This document shows, piece after piece, positions 13,026-20,962 of a stretch of 64,000 bases of DNA. The notes below the pieces were generated by a model. That model was not told the origin of the DNA and searched no databases. It was given only the letters and a program-made list of their open reading frames with translations. This DNA is from Betaproteobacteria bacterium (GTDB taxonomy: Bacteria > Pseudomonadota > Gammaproteobacteria > Burkholderiales > Rhodocyclaceae): positions 1-64,000 of the forward strand of contig JACQAO010000070.1 of the NCBI GenBank assembly GCA_016194935.1, in the 5' to 3' direction. A program made the position numbers and the translations under genes. How positions within the stretch are numbered: position 1 is the stretch's first letter; each line of letters begins with the position of its first letter.

Positions 13026-14078
13026 CTAAGGTATTCTGAACAGCGAGCGCGTCGAGAACAGCGGCGAAGTGTAGCTGCTCGGCTCTTTCCCAACGGCATA
13101 TTCATTGTGGTAGCTGACGATGCGTTCCACTTCGCTCTTCGAGCCGAAAATGAAAGGGGCGCGCTGGTGCAGTTCGCCGGGCTGCACTTCCATGACGCGG
13201 CTGCGTCCGGTGGTGGAGGCGCCGCCCGCCTGTTCGATGAGAAACGAGATGGGGTTGGCCGCATACAGCAAGCCCAGCCGCCCGCCCTGTTCGCGGGTTT
13301 TTTCGTCGAGCGGATAAAGGAACACGCCGCCGCGGGTGATGATGCGGTAAGCCTCGGCCACCAGGGAAGAAACCCAGCGCATGCCGAAATCCTTGCCGCG
13401 CGGGCCGGTCTTGCCGGCCAGGCATTCTTCCACGTAACGCTTGATCGGCGGTTCCCAGAAACGCTCGTTGGAGGCGTTGATGGCGAACACTTGTGTCTCG
13501 GTGGGGATGGTCATCGCCGGGTGAGTGAGGACGAATTCGCCGATGTCGTGATCCAGGGTAAAACCGTTGAGCCCGTTGCCGGTGGTCATCACCAGCCGGG
13601 TCGAGGCGCCATACTGGATCAGCCCGGCGCAGACCTGCTCGGTTCCCGGTTGCAGGAAATCCTTGGTGCTCACCTTGCGGCTGGTGTCGGGCGCGCGCAA
13701 CACCGAGAAAATCGTGCCGACCATGAAGTTGATGTCGAGATTGCCGGAGCCGTTAAGCGGATCGAACAGCAACAGGTATTTGCCGCGTGGGTATTTGGCG
13801 GGAATCGACTGGATGCCGTTCATCTCCTGCGAAGCCAGGCCCGCCAGATGGCCGGCCCAGACGTTGGATTTCAGCATCACCTCGTTGGCCGTGGTCTCCA
13901 GGTGTTTCTGGAGATTTCCTCCGGAAGCCTCCAGTACCCCCCGGCTGACGGCATGGGCAATCACTTTGCAGGCGGTGGCGATGTCATTCAGCAAGCCCGA
14001 AAAATCGCCTGTGGCCTGGGGAAATTGGCGCTGTTCCTCGATGATGAATTGCGTCAGCGTGATGCGTCCGTCATACAT
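13026..14078 (-). CDS. fbp: Class I fructose-1,6-bisphosphatase
   Basis: Hydrolyses fructose-1,6-bisphosphate (and often sedoheptulose bisphosphate) in Calvin-cycle regeneration and gluconeogenesis. The metal-binding signature FDPLNGSGNLDIN and the late motif GGVFLYPLDEK are intact. The ATG at 14078 (MYDGRITLTQF) is preferred over one ten codons upstream, as it matches family starts and follows a GAGGGCGAAATT ribosome site. The product is 350 residues. Eight bases separate it from prkB. Confidence 0.95.
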   Translation of the reverse strand: MYDGRITLTQFIIEEQRQFPQATGDFSGLLNDIATACKVIAHAVSRGVLEASGGNLQKHLETTANEVMLKSNVWAGHLAGLASQEMNGIQSIPAKYPRGKYLLLFDPLNGSGNLDINFMVGTIFSVLRAPDTSRKVSTKDFLQPGTEQVCAGLIQYGASTRLVMTTGNGLNGFTLDHDIGEFVLTHPAMTIPTETQVFAINASNERFWEPPIKRYVEECLAGKTGPRGKDFGMRWVSSLVAEAYRIITRGGVFLYPLDEKTREQGGRLGLLYAANPISFLIEQAGGASTTGRSRVMEVQPGELHQRAPFIFGSKSEVERIVSYHNEYAVGKEPSSYTSPLFSTRSLFRIP

Positions 14079-14169
14079 AATTTCGCCCTCAAGGTTCCAG
14101 AAAAGCAATTTAATGCGGTCAATCCATAAGCGCCATTCACTTTTTCTTATGGTTTGAATAAGGCAGTCA

Positions 14170-14880
14170 TTAGGCTTGGTTAAAGAGTTGGCGTATTTCC
14201 GCGAGATTGCTGCGGCTGAGATCGGGCAGAATTTTCAGCGCACCGCTGAAGTTTTGATTGATGGTGTAGTCGTTGGTGGTAATCAGCGTGGCGATGCCGG
14301 CGCTGCGGCTGGCGGCAAAACCGTTCTCTGAATCCTCAATGGCCAGACAATCGCCCGCTGGTATTGCCAGACGTTGCAACACCCAGTGGTAGATGTCAGG
14401 CGCGGGTTTCTTGGCAGGCACTACGTCGCCGGCGCCGATGACCGTAAACCAGCTTGCGGAATCCGGCCCCAGGCTGACGCGCAGCAACGTAGCGACGTTC
14501 TCCGGCGAGGTGGTGGTGGCGATGGCCAGGCGCAGTCCCGCCGCCCGTGCTTCGTTGATGAGGCGCGCCACGCCGGCCCGTAGCGGAATGCCGCCGGCTT
14601 CCAGCAAGGCAACAAAATGCCGGGTTTTCGCGGCATGCAAGCGGGCAATCTGGCTGGCGCAGTCGGGGCGGGTGAGAAAACCCGGATCATGGAGCGTGGC
14701 GTAGTGCCGGATGCGTTCCTTGCCGCCAGTGACCGCCAGGAGTTTCCCGTACAGCGCCTCATCCCACTGCCAGGGCAGCCCGGCTTCGGCGAAGGCGGCA
14801 TTGAATGCCGGCCGATGGCCGTCACGCTCGGTATCGGCGAGCGTGCCATCGACATCGAAAATAATTGCGGCGAGCGTCAT
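14170..14880 (-). CDS. cbbY: CbbY-like HAD-superfamily sugar-phosphate phosphatase
   Basis: A 236-residue HAD hydrolase with motif I IIFDVDGTLADTERDGHRPAFN at the N terminus, where the TLADTE-x-GHR form is characteristic of CbbY rather than Gph or beta-phosphoglucomutase. Motif III lysines (PAKKPAPDIY) and the EDSENG motif IV are present. CbbY removes xylulose-1,5-bisphosphate, a misfire inhibitor of RuBisCO. It is the first gene of the run, divergent from the LysR regulator. The start at 14880 (MTLAAIIFDVDG) is chosen over an ATG 11 codons upstream. Confidence 0.88.
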   Translation of the reverse strand: MTLAAIIFDVDGTLADTERDGHRPAFNAAFAEAGLPWQWDEALYGKLLAVTGGKERIRHYATLHDPGFLTRPDCASQIARLHAAKTRHFVALLEAGGIPLRAGVARLINEARAAGLRLAIATTTSPENVATLLRVSLGPDSASWFTVIGAGDVVPAKKPAPDIYHWVLQRLAIPAGDCLAIEDSENGFAASRSAGIATLITTNDYTINQNFSGALKILPDLSRSNLAEIRQLFNQA

Positions 14881-14979
14881 GGGCAAATCATAGTGGCGGT
14901 AGTGCATAAGCAACAGTCACAAATATTTATCCTGATGATAAGCTTATGAGGATTCCTACTTCGAGTTTCCACCATCGCC
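14881..14979. promoter_or_regulatory. Divergent cbbY / cbbR control region
   Basis: Ninety-nine bases lie between the two divergent starts. They are AT-richer than their surroundings and contain the palindrome ATAAGCTTAT (14938-14947), framed by ATCCT and AGGAT. LysR regulators typically bind such regions and control both directions. The assignment as the CbbR operator is inference from position. Confidence 0.55.
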
Positions 14980-15939
14980 ATGAAAAACGTCACATTGCGT
15001 CAGCTCAAGGTGTTTGAAGCAGTGGCGCGTCATCTGTCTTTCTCGCGCGCCGCCGAGGAGTTGCACCTGACCCAGCCGGCGGTGTCGATGCAGGTGCGCG
15101 GCCTGGAAGAAGATGCCGGCTTGCCGCTGACCGAGCAGATCGGCAAGAAAATCTTCCTCACTGACGCCGGCGCCGAGCTGGCTCGTCATGCCCGCGTCAT
15201 CGCGGGACAACTGCTTGCGGCGCAGGAGGCGTTGGCGGCGATGCGCGGCGTGCGCGGCGGCCACCTCAACATCGGCGTGGTGAGCACCACCAAATATTTC
15301 GCGCCGCGCCTGCTGGCGGCTTTTCGCGCGCGTCACCCCGGCATCGAGCTGAGCCTGGGCGTGCATAACCGCGAGAAGATCGTGCGCCAGTTAATCGATA
15401 ATGAAATTGACCTTGCCATCATGGGCCGTCCGCCGGCGGAACTGGATACCATCGGCGACGCCTTTGCCGAGAATTTATTGGTCATCATTGCCGCGCCCAC
15501 GCACCCTTTTGCGGAGCACCGCCGGATTGGGCCGGACGATCTGAACCAGGAAACCTTCCTGATTCGTGAACCCGGCTCGGGTACTCGCAGCGCGATGGAG
15601 CGTTATTTCGCCGAGGAAGGCGTGACGCCGGCGCGTACTTTCGAGATGAACAGCAACGAGACCATCAAGCAGGCAGTGATGGCCGGCATGGGCATCGCCT
15701 TCCTGTCCTCCAGCACCATCGAGATCGAACTGGCGATGGGCCGACTCGTCGTGTTACCGGTCGCCGGCACCCCGGTGATGCGCCAGTGGCATCTGGTGCG
15801 CCGCGCCGACAAACGCCAGATGCCGCTGGCGGAAGCCTTCCGTGAATTTCTCAGCGGCGAGGGAGCAAGTTTGATGGATGAACTGATGGCCGAACCATTG
15901 GCGGCGTCCAGAAGCCCGGTGCGGAACGGGAAGGCATAG
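14980..15939 (+). CDS. cbbR: LysR-family transcriptional regulator, CbbR-type
   Basis: A 319-residue LysR protein with an N-terminal winged helix (TLRQLKVFEAVARHLSFSRAAEELHLTQPAVS, about 5-36) and a periplasmic-binding-like effector domain. The effector domain has the CbbR-style opening NIGVVSTTKYFAPRLLAAF. CbbR activates Calvin-cycle operons in response to metabolites such as RuBP, PEP or NADPH. Its divergence from the cbb run fits this role. Confidence 0.93.
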   Translation: MKNVTLRQLKVFEAVARHLSFSRAAEELHLTQPAVSMQVRGLEEDAGLPLTEQIGKKIFLTDAGAELARHARVIAGQLLAAQEALAAMRGVRGGHLNIGVVSTTKYFAPRLLAAFRARHPGIELSLGVHNREKIVRQLIDNEIDLAIMGRPPAELDTIGDAFAENLLVIIAAPTHPFAEHRRIGPDDLNQETFLIREPGSGTRSAMERYFAEEGVTPARTFEMNSNETIKQAVMAGMGIAFLSSSTIEIELAMGRLVVLPVAGTPVMRQWHLVRRADKRQMPLAEAFREFLSGEGASLMDELMAEPLAASRSPVRNGKA

Positions 15940-15954
15940 CGAGCAACGCTGCGG

Positions 15955-16155
15955 CTAGCGTGCCATCTCGATGAGTTCAATATCCTTCTTGAGCATGTCG
16001 TTGACTAACTCGGCGAGGTCTACGCCCTTGGCGTCGGCCTTGGCGGTCAGGTAGGTTTGTACCTGTTCATCGAGATATACCGGCAGGCGGAAGACTGCAT
16101 CGGGCTTGTAGAACTTGCCGCGTTCGCCCTTGCTAAAATCGTATTGATCCTTCAT
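15955..16155 (-). CDS. BrnA-like ribbon-helix-helix antitoxin
   Basis: A 66-residue protein whose AVFRLPVYLDEQVQTYL strand and following helices (ELVNDMLKKDIELIEMA) fit a ribbon-helix-helix DNA-binding antitoxin. It lies 17 bases after a BrnT-type toxin gene; toxin-first order is normal for BrnTA. It is shorter than typical BrnA, so the assignment rests partly on its neighbour. Confidence 0.7.
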   Translation of the reverse strand: MKDQYDFSKGERGKFYKPDAVFRLPVYLDEQVQTYLTAKADAKGVDLAELVNDMLKKDIELIEMAR

Positions 16156-16172
16156 AGCATCACCTTTAGCCG

Positions 16173-16475
16173 CTAATGCGGCGTCTGTTCGTAATCACGC
16201 ACTTCCACCGGATCGGCAAAACGCGCCGAAATAATGCGGACGTGTAGTTCAGTGGCGCTGATTTCTTCACTGGTATGTACCACCACCAACACCCGCCCGT
16301 TCTGTGCGCGTCCCAGTGTTATCCATCGATCTTCGTTGTCGCTGTGCTCGTCATCGAAGATCGTCAGCGCCAGGGGATCGTGAAAAACTGTGGTTGCCAG
16401 CCGGAACGATACCTCGTGTTTCTTGAGGTTTATGCCCGCCTTGTTCGCATCCCAATCGAAGTCGAAGAACATCAT
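16173..16475 (-). CDS. BrnT-family ribonuclease toxin
   Basis: A 100-residue protein with the BrnT layout: FDWDANKAGINLKKHEVSFRLATTVF at the start (DWD..K...N..KH.VSF), then FDDEHSDNEDRWITLG, then a late RIISAR segment before the end. BrnT has a RelE-like fold and inhibits translation. It lies between cbbR and argS, oriented opposite to both. A second ATG one codon later (16472) is an equally plausible start. Confidence 0.85.
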   Translation of the reverse strand: MMFFDFDWDANKAGINLKKHEVSFRLATTVFHDPLALTIFDDEHSDNEDRWITLGRAQNGRVLVVVHTSEEISATELHVRIISARFADPVEVRDYEQTPH

Positions 16476-16640
16476 AGGCCAGCGGCGGGTTCATTGGTTT
16501 GAATGCGTTTGCCCATCCGCGTATTTTCCATGCGATGGCTCAAGTCTAGCAAAGGTTGGAGGTGCAGTGTTCGATTTGGTTTGCATATTCCGAAAAGTCT
16601 CTCCCACCGGCCTTCGGCCTTCCGCAACCACCACCACCTC

Positions 16641-16723
16641 TTCGGGTGGCCTCGCTTCTTCGGGTAGCTTCGCCCTGCGGGTATTTGTACTCCAGAGGGT
16701 ACTTGTACCCCAGAGGGTATAAT
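16641..16723 (+). repeat. Diverged 18-bp repeat array upstream of argS, ending in TATAAT
   Basis: GGGT anchors recur at 16644, 16662, 16679, 16697 and 16715, giving periods of 18, 17, 18 and 18 bases. The last two units are near identical (TTGTACYCCAGAGGGTAY) and carry the reverse complement of the prlC repeat core. The final unit runs into TATAAT at 16718-16723, a perfect -10 hexamer 32 bases before the argS start. No -35 at normal spacing is seen. The remainder of 16476-16640 shows only GC-rich CTTCGG-type simple sequence. Confidence 0.7.
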
Positions 16724-16754
16724 GGCCCTCTACCGTTTCACTACGCACCGACCC

Positions 16755-18503
16755 ATGTCTTTCGATCCAAAATCCCACTTGAGTGAACTGCTGGGCGCTG
16801 CGCTGGCCAGCGTGGCGCCTGAACAACGCGATACCGCAATCCTGCTGGAACGCCCGAAACAGGCCGGTCATGGCGACTTTGCCAGCAATCTGGCGTTGCA
16901 GTTGGCGAAGACGCTCAAGGCCAACCCGCGCGAGATTGCCCAGCGCCTGGTGCGCGAACTGGCGGTGTCGCCCTGGGTGGATAAGGCTGAAGTGGCCGGC
17001 GCCGGCTTCATCAATTTCCGCCTCGCCGCCGCCGCCAAGACCGGCATCGTCAAGGAAATTCTCAGCCAGCGCGAGGCATATGGCAAATGCGTATTACCAC
17101 AAGAGCAGCGCCTGAAAGTGCAGGTCGAATTCGTCTCGGCCAATCCGACCGGCCCCTTGCATGTCGGGCATGGCCGCGGCGCGGCGTATGGCGATTGCCT
17201 GGCAAGATTGCTGACCTGGGCCGGTCATGCAGTGAGCCGTGAGTATTACGTCAATGATTCCGGCAGGCAGATGGATATTCTCGGGCTATCGACCTGGCTG
17301 CGCTACCTGGCGTTGTTTGGAGAGAATGTGCCGTTCCCGGCCAATGCTTACCAGGGCGAATATGTAAGTGAAATGGCGCAGCAGATACGCGCAGCCCACG
17401 GCGAGCGTTACGTGCATTCTGCTGCGGCAGTGTGTGCTTGTGTGGCTCCGCTGGAATCCGACGGAGCAAATGCAGACGCGCATCTGGACGACCTGATCAA
17501 AGCCGCCAAGGACTTGCTCGGCGAGGACTGGGCCTATATCCACCAGCATGCCTTGACCGAACAGTTGGCCGACGGACGCGCCGACCTGGAGGAGTTCGGC
17601 GTGCATTTCGATACATGGTTCTCGGAGCGCTCGTTGTTCGACACCGGCATGGTGCGCAAGGCGATGGAACGGCTGGAAAAAAACGGTCACGTCTATCTGC
17701 AGGACGGCGCCAAGTGGTTTCGCTCAACCGCCTTCGGCGATGAAAAAGACCGTGTGGTGCAGCGTGACAACGGCATGTACACCTATTTTGCTCCGGACAT
17801 CGCCTACCACCTGAACAAGCTGGAGCGCGGCTTCGACAAAGTCATCGATGTCTGGGGCGCCGACCATCATGGCTACATCGCGCGCATGCGCGGCGCTTTG
17901 CAGGCGCTCGGTTGCGACGCGGGCAAGCTCGACGTGGTGCTGGTGCAGTTTGTTTCGCTGTGGCGCGGCACGGAAAAAGTTTCCATGTCCACCCGTGGCG
18001 GCCAGTATGTAACCCTGCGCGAACTGCGCGGCGAAGTCGGCAACGACGCCTGCCGGTTTTTCTACATGCTGCGGAAAGCCGACCAGGCGCTCGACTTCGA
18101 TCTCGATCTGGCGAAATCGCAGAGCAACGATAATCCGGTGTACTACGTGCAGTATGCCCATGCCCGCGTCTGCTCGGTGCTGGCGCAGTGGTCAGGCAAT
18201 AGCGCAGCTCTGGCCAGCGCTGACTTAACGCCACTCGCGGGAGAACGCGAACTGGCGCTGTGCGCGCGACTGGCGGAATTTCCCGAAGTCATCGAAGCGG
18301 CGGCGCGTGACTATGCGCCGCATACCGTCGCTTTCTATCTCAGGGAACTCGCCGCCGAGTTCCATAGCTACTACAATGCTGAACGCATCCTGGTCGAGGA
18401 TGCCGCATTGCGTACGGCGCGTCTGGCGCTGGCGGCGGCGCTGCGCCAGGTTCTGCGCAATGGTTTCGCAATCCTGGGCGTTTCAGCGCCGGAGAACATG
18501 TAA
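16755..18503 (+). CDS. argS: Arginyl-tRNA synthetase
   Basis: A class I aminoacyl-tRNA synthetase charging tRNA-Arg. The HIGH-type motif is NPTGPLHVGHGRG, and the KMSKS-equivalent region is EKVSMSTRGGQYVTL. The N-terminal Add-1 domain and C-terminal DALR anticodon domain are in the expected order. The ATG at 16755 (MSFDPKSHLSELL) gives 582 residues, close to E. coli ArgS. An in-frame ATG at 16722 would overlap the putative -10 element and is not favoured. Confidence 0.96.
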   Translation: MSFDPKSHLSELLGAALASVAPEQRDTAILLERPKQAGHGDFASNLALQLAKTLKANPREIAQRLVRELAVSPWVDKAEVAGAGFINFRLAAAAKTGIVKEILSQREAYGKCVLPQEQRLKVQVEFVSANPTGPLHVGHGRGAAYGDCLARLLTWAGHAVSREYYVNDSGRQMDILGLSTWLRYLALFGENVPFPANAYQGEYVSEMAQQIRAAHGERYVHSAAAVCACVAPLESDGANADAHLDDLIKAAKDLLGEDWAYIHQHALTEQLADGRADLEEFGVHFDTWFSERSLFDTGMVRKAMERLEKNGHVYLQDGAKWFRSTAFGDEKDRVVQRDNGMYTYFAPDIAYHLNKLERGFDKVIDVWGADHHGYIARMRGALQALGCDAGKLDVVLVQFVSLWRGTEKVSMSTRGGQYVTLRELRGEVGNDACRFFYMLRKADQALDFDLDLAKSQSNDNPVYYVQYAHARVCSVLAQWSGNSAALASADLTPLAGERELALCARLAEFPEVIEAAARDYAPHTVAFYLRELAAEFHSYYNAERILVEDAALRTARLALAAALRQVLRNGFAILGVSAPENM

Positions 18504-19199
18504 ATGGCCATAGGAAATTCACAGGATATGAATTCATCAAAGTCACACCGCAAATTTGTACAACCCAAAATTCATCCTCTGGGCCATAACAATTCCGGAG
18601 GAACTTTGCTGGGCTTGTTTTTCGGCCTGGTGATCGGCGTGCTGATTGCTTTTGGCGTCGTCTGGTATCTCAACAAGACCCCCTTGCCTTTCCAGGACAA
18701 GTCGACCCGACCGGATAAAATCGAGTTGAAACCCGGTCTGCCGCAGGCGCAGCAGACACCGCAGCAGTTGCCGGGCAAACCGGGCGACAAGGTCAGCGAG
18801 AAACCGCGCTTCGAGTTCTACAAAATACTCCCCAGCGGGCAGGATGCGCCTGCGCCCGGCGATACGGGTACCGGCGCCAAGCCAACACCGCCGCCGCCGG
18901 CAGCCGCACCCGCTGCCGCAGCCCCGTCAGGCGATGTGTTTTATCTACAGGCGGCGGCATTCCAGAAATCCACCGATGCCGACAACCTGAAAGCCAAGCT
19001 GGCGCTCATGGGCATGGAGGTCAGCGTCCAGGAAGTGGCTACGCCGGACAAGGGTCTGATGCACCGCGTCCGCGTCGGCCCGTTCGCCAAGCCGGAAGAC
19101 ATGAACCGCGCCCGCAATCAGTTGGCGCAGAACGGAATCCAGGCGACTGTGGTCAAAGCCAGGGAGTCCCCTCCGGGGGATAAATCCGCCACCCCTTAA
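18504..19199 (+). CDS. SPOR-domain inner-membrane protein (FtsN-like)
   Basis: A 231-residue protein with a cytoplasmic N terminus, one membrane helix (about 33-56, GTLLGLFFGLVIGVLIAFG) and a Pro/Ala/Gln-rich linker. It ends in a SPOR domain (FYLQAAAFQKSTDADNLKAKLA to the end). SPOR domains bind denuded peptidoglycan at the septum. Placement immediately after argS (ATG abuts the argS stop) is common for betaproteobacterial FtsN-like genes. An alternative start at 18528 is possible. Confidence 0.88.
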   Translation: MAIGNSQDMNSSKSHRKFVQPKIHPLGHNNSGGTLLGLFFGLVIGVLIAFGVVWYLNKTPLPFQDKSTRPDKIELKPGLPQAQQTPQQLPGKPGDKVSEKPRFEFYKILPSGQDAPAPGDTGTGAKPTPPPPAAAPAAAAPSGDVFYLQAAAFQKSTDADNLKAKLALMGMEVSVQEVATPDKGLMHRVRVGPFAKPEDMNRARNQLAQNGIQATVVKARESPPGDKSATP

Positions 19200-19221
19200 T
19201 GGAACTGTCCAGGAGATTTGC

Positions 19222-19860
19222 ATGCTGAAATTCAGAACCCTGTTTGCCATCGCTGGTTTGGCGCTGGCTTTTACCGCCAGCAGCGCCAACGCCGAATTGC
19301 AGTTGGGCCGCGACTACGAGCTGGTCAATCCGCCCCAGCCCACCGAGAAAAACAAGATCGAGGTAATCGAGTTTTTCTCCTACATGTGTCCGCATTGCGA
19401 CCACATCGACCCGATTGTGAACCAGTGGCAAAAAACTCTGGCGAAAGATGTCGTTTTCCATCGTGTGCCGGTGGTGTTCCGTCCGCAATGGGAAGCGCCA
19501 GCCAGGTTGTATTACACCCTGGAAGCCATGGGTGAACTGGGCAAACTCCATGCTGCGGTTTTTACGGCGATACACCGCGAGAACGTCGACCTGTCGAACG
19601 AGTCCGGAGTGATTGATTGGGCTGTCAAGAAGGGGCTGGATCGCAAGAAGTTTACCGACACCTTCAACTCCTTCGCGGTGGTCAGCAAAACCCAGGGCAG
19701 CAAGCAGAAGCAGGGCGCTTACGGCATCGCCGGGGTGCCTTCATTCGTGGTTGCGGGGAAATACCGTAATCCGGAAAGTGTACCGGGCGGCTACGAGGGC
19801 CTGATGAAGCGTGTGGACGAACTGATTGCGAAGGCGCGCGCCGAGCAGGGCAGGAAATAA
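19222..19860 (+). CDS. dsbA: Thiol:disulfide interchange protein DsbA
   Basis: A periplasmic oxidase that introduces disulfides into exported proteins. It has a signal peptide (1-24), the active site CPHC at residues 56-59 (FFSYMCPHCDH) and the cis-proline motif GVPSFVV. At 212 residues it is the normal length. It follows the SPOR gene by 22 bases and has its own start signal (CAGGAGATTTGC before ATG). Confidence 0.95.
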   Translation: MLKFRTLFAIAGLALAFTASSANAELQLGRDYELVNPPQPTEKNKIEVIEFFSYMCPHCDHIDPIVNQWQKTLAKDVVFHRVPVVFRPQWEAPARLYYTLEAMGELGKLHAAVFTAIHRENVDLSNESGVIDWAVKKGLDRKKFTDTFNSFAVVSKTQGSKQKQGAYGIAGVPSFVVAGKYRNPESVPGGYEGLMKRVDELIAKARAEQGRK

Positions 19861-19874
19861 CGCTGCAAGAACCT

Positions 19875-20660
19875 GTGTCTCTGAAGGAACCTGCACCCCA
19901 GAGGGTATTCATCACCGGCGCCTCCAGCGGTATCGGGGCCGCCCTGGCCCGCCACTATGCGGCGCGGGGGGCGGTGTTGGGGTTGGCGGCGCGGCGAAGC
20001 GAAGCCCTGACTGCCCTGGCTGCCGAATTGCCGGCCGCCTGTTACTGTTATCCGCTGGATGTCGCCGATGGCGCGGCGCTGGCGGCAGCCGGCGCAGATT
20101 TCATCAAGCGCGCCGGCCTGCCTGACATCGTCATCGCCAACGCCGGCATCAGTCTCGGCACGCTGACCGAGGAAGCCGAAGACCTGCCGGCGTTTGCGCG
20201 CGTGCTGCACACCAACGTGCTGGGGATGGTGCACACCTTTCACCCTTTCGTCGCGGCAATGAAGCAGGCGCGGCATGGCCGGCTGGTGGGCATTGCCTCG
20301 GTGGCCGGTATCCGCGGCCTGCCGGGCGCCGGTGCTTATTGCGCCTCGAAGGCGGCGACGATCAGCTATCTGGAGAGCTTGCGCATCGAGCTGCGCAGCA
20401 GCGGGGTCGGTGTCACGACCATTGCACCCGGTTATATCGCCACGCCGATGACGGCGCAGAATACCTATCCGATGCCGTTCCTGTTATCTGCCGGCGAGGC
20501 GGCGCGGCGCATCGTCCGGCACATCGACAGAGGCGTCAGCTACGCGGTACTGCCCTGGCAGATGGCTGTTGTCGCCAGATTCCTGCGCCTGCTGCCGAAT
20601 GCGCTGTTTGATCGGCTGTTTGCCCACGCCGGGCGCAAACAGCGCAATCTGCCGCTTTGA
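19875..20660 (+). CDS. Short-chain dehydrogenase/reductase
   Basis: A 261-residue classical SDR with the NAD(P)-binding VFITGASSGIGAAL (about 10-23), NAGIS (91-95), catalytic serine in GIASVAGIRG and the YCASK active site. A C-terminal hydrophobic segment suggests membrane association. Substrate unknown. The coding start overlaps a copy of the dispersed repeat core (ACCCCAGAGGGTAT at 19895-19908), which encodes APQRVF just before the first strand. It starts 14 bases after dsbA. Confidence 0.9.
   Translation: MSLKEPAPQRVFITGASSGIGAALARHYAARGAVLGLAARRSEALTALAAELPAACYCYPLDVADGAALAAAGADFIKRAGLPDIVIANAGISLGTLTEEAEDLPAFARVLHTNVLGMVHTFHPFVAAMKQARHGRLVGIASVAGIRGLPGAGAYCASKAATISYLESLRIELRSSGVGVTTIAPGYIATPMTAQNTYPMPFLLSAGEAARRIVRHIDRGVSYAVLPWQMAVVARFLRLLPNALFDRLFAHAGRKQRNLPL
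19895..19908 (+). repeat. Repeat-core copy at the 5' end of the SDR gene
   Basis: ACCCCAGAGGGTAT is identical over 14 bases to 16707-16720 upstream of argS and is the complement of the prlC repeat core. It is read in frame as PQRV. The short length means chance similarity cannot be excluded. Confidence 0.45.
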
Positions 20661-20702
20661 CTCAGACTCGGCGCGGCAGGGGACTGGCACAGGTCAAAAA
20701 GC

Positions 20703-20903
20703 CTAGCTGGCGCCGGCGCGATGCAAAAAATCCGGACATTGATGGGTAGCGGTAATGAAGATCTCATGCCGTTCACACAGAGCCGTATCTGCGCGCACCG
20801 AACCATACGCTGAACTGAGAATATTCAATCCGGGTACTGCGCGTTCCAGGCGGGCCGGTTCGCTGAGAAAGAATTTGCATTCCCTGCATGTGTGCTGAGT
20901 CAT
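20703..20903 (-). CDS. Small Cys-containing protein, possible metal-binding
   Basis: A 66-residue protein beginning MTQHTCRECKFF with cysteines at 6, 9, 43 and 55, the last in HQCPDF. The spacing C-x2-C ... C ... C suggests a zinc ribbon or similar site, but no family is recognised. The start at 20903 is preferred to a far upstream ATG because the longer reading is low-complexity Arg-rich sequence overlapping the transporter gene. It lies 59 bases downstream of that transporter on the same strand and may be co-transcribed. Confidence 0.6.
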   Translation of the reverse strand: MTQHTCRECKFFLSEPARLERAVPGLNILSSAYGSVRADTALCERHEIFITATHQCPDFLHRAGAS

Positions 20904-20962
20904 GCCTTGCCCCTTCTGACCGGGCCGCGCAGGCCGTCTTGCGCCTGAGCGGCCCTTGCGGT

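Noticed and set aside
16722-16754. Upstream in-frame ATG for argS
   Set aside because: It overlaps the TATAAT sequence and adds residues absent from the family; the ATG at 16755 fits better.
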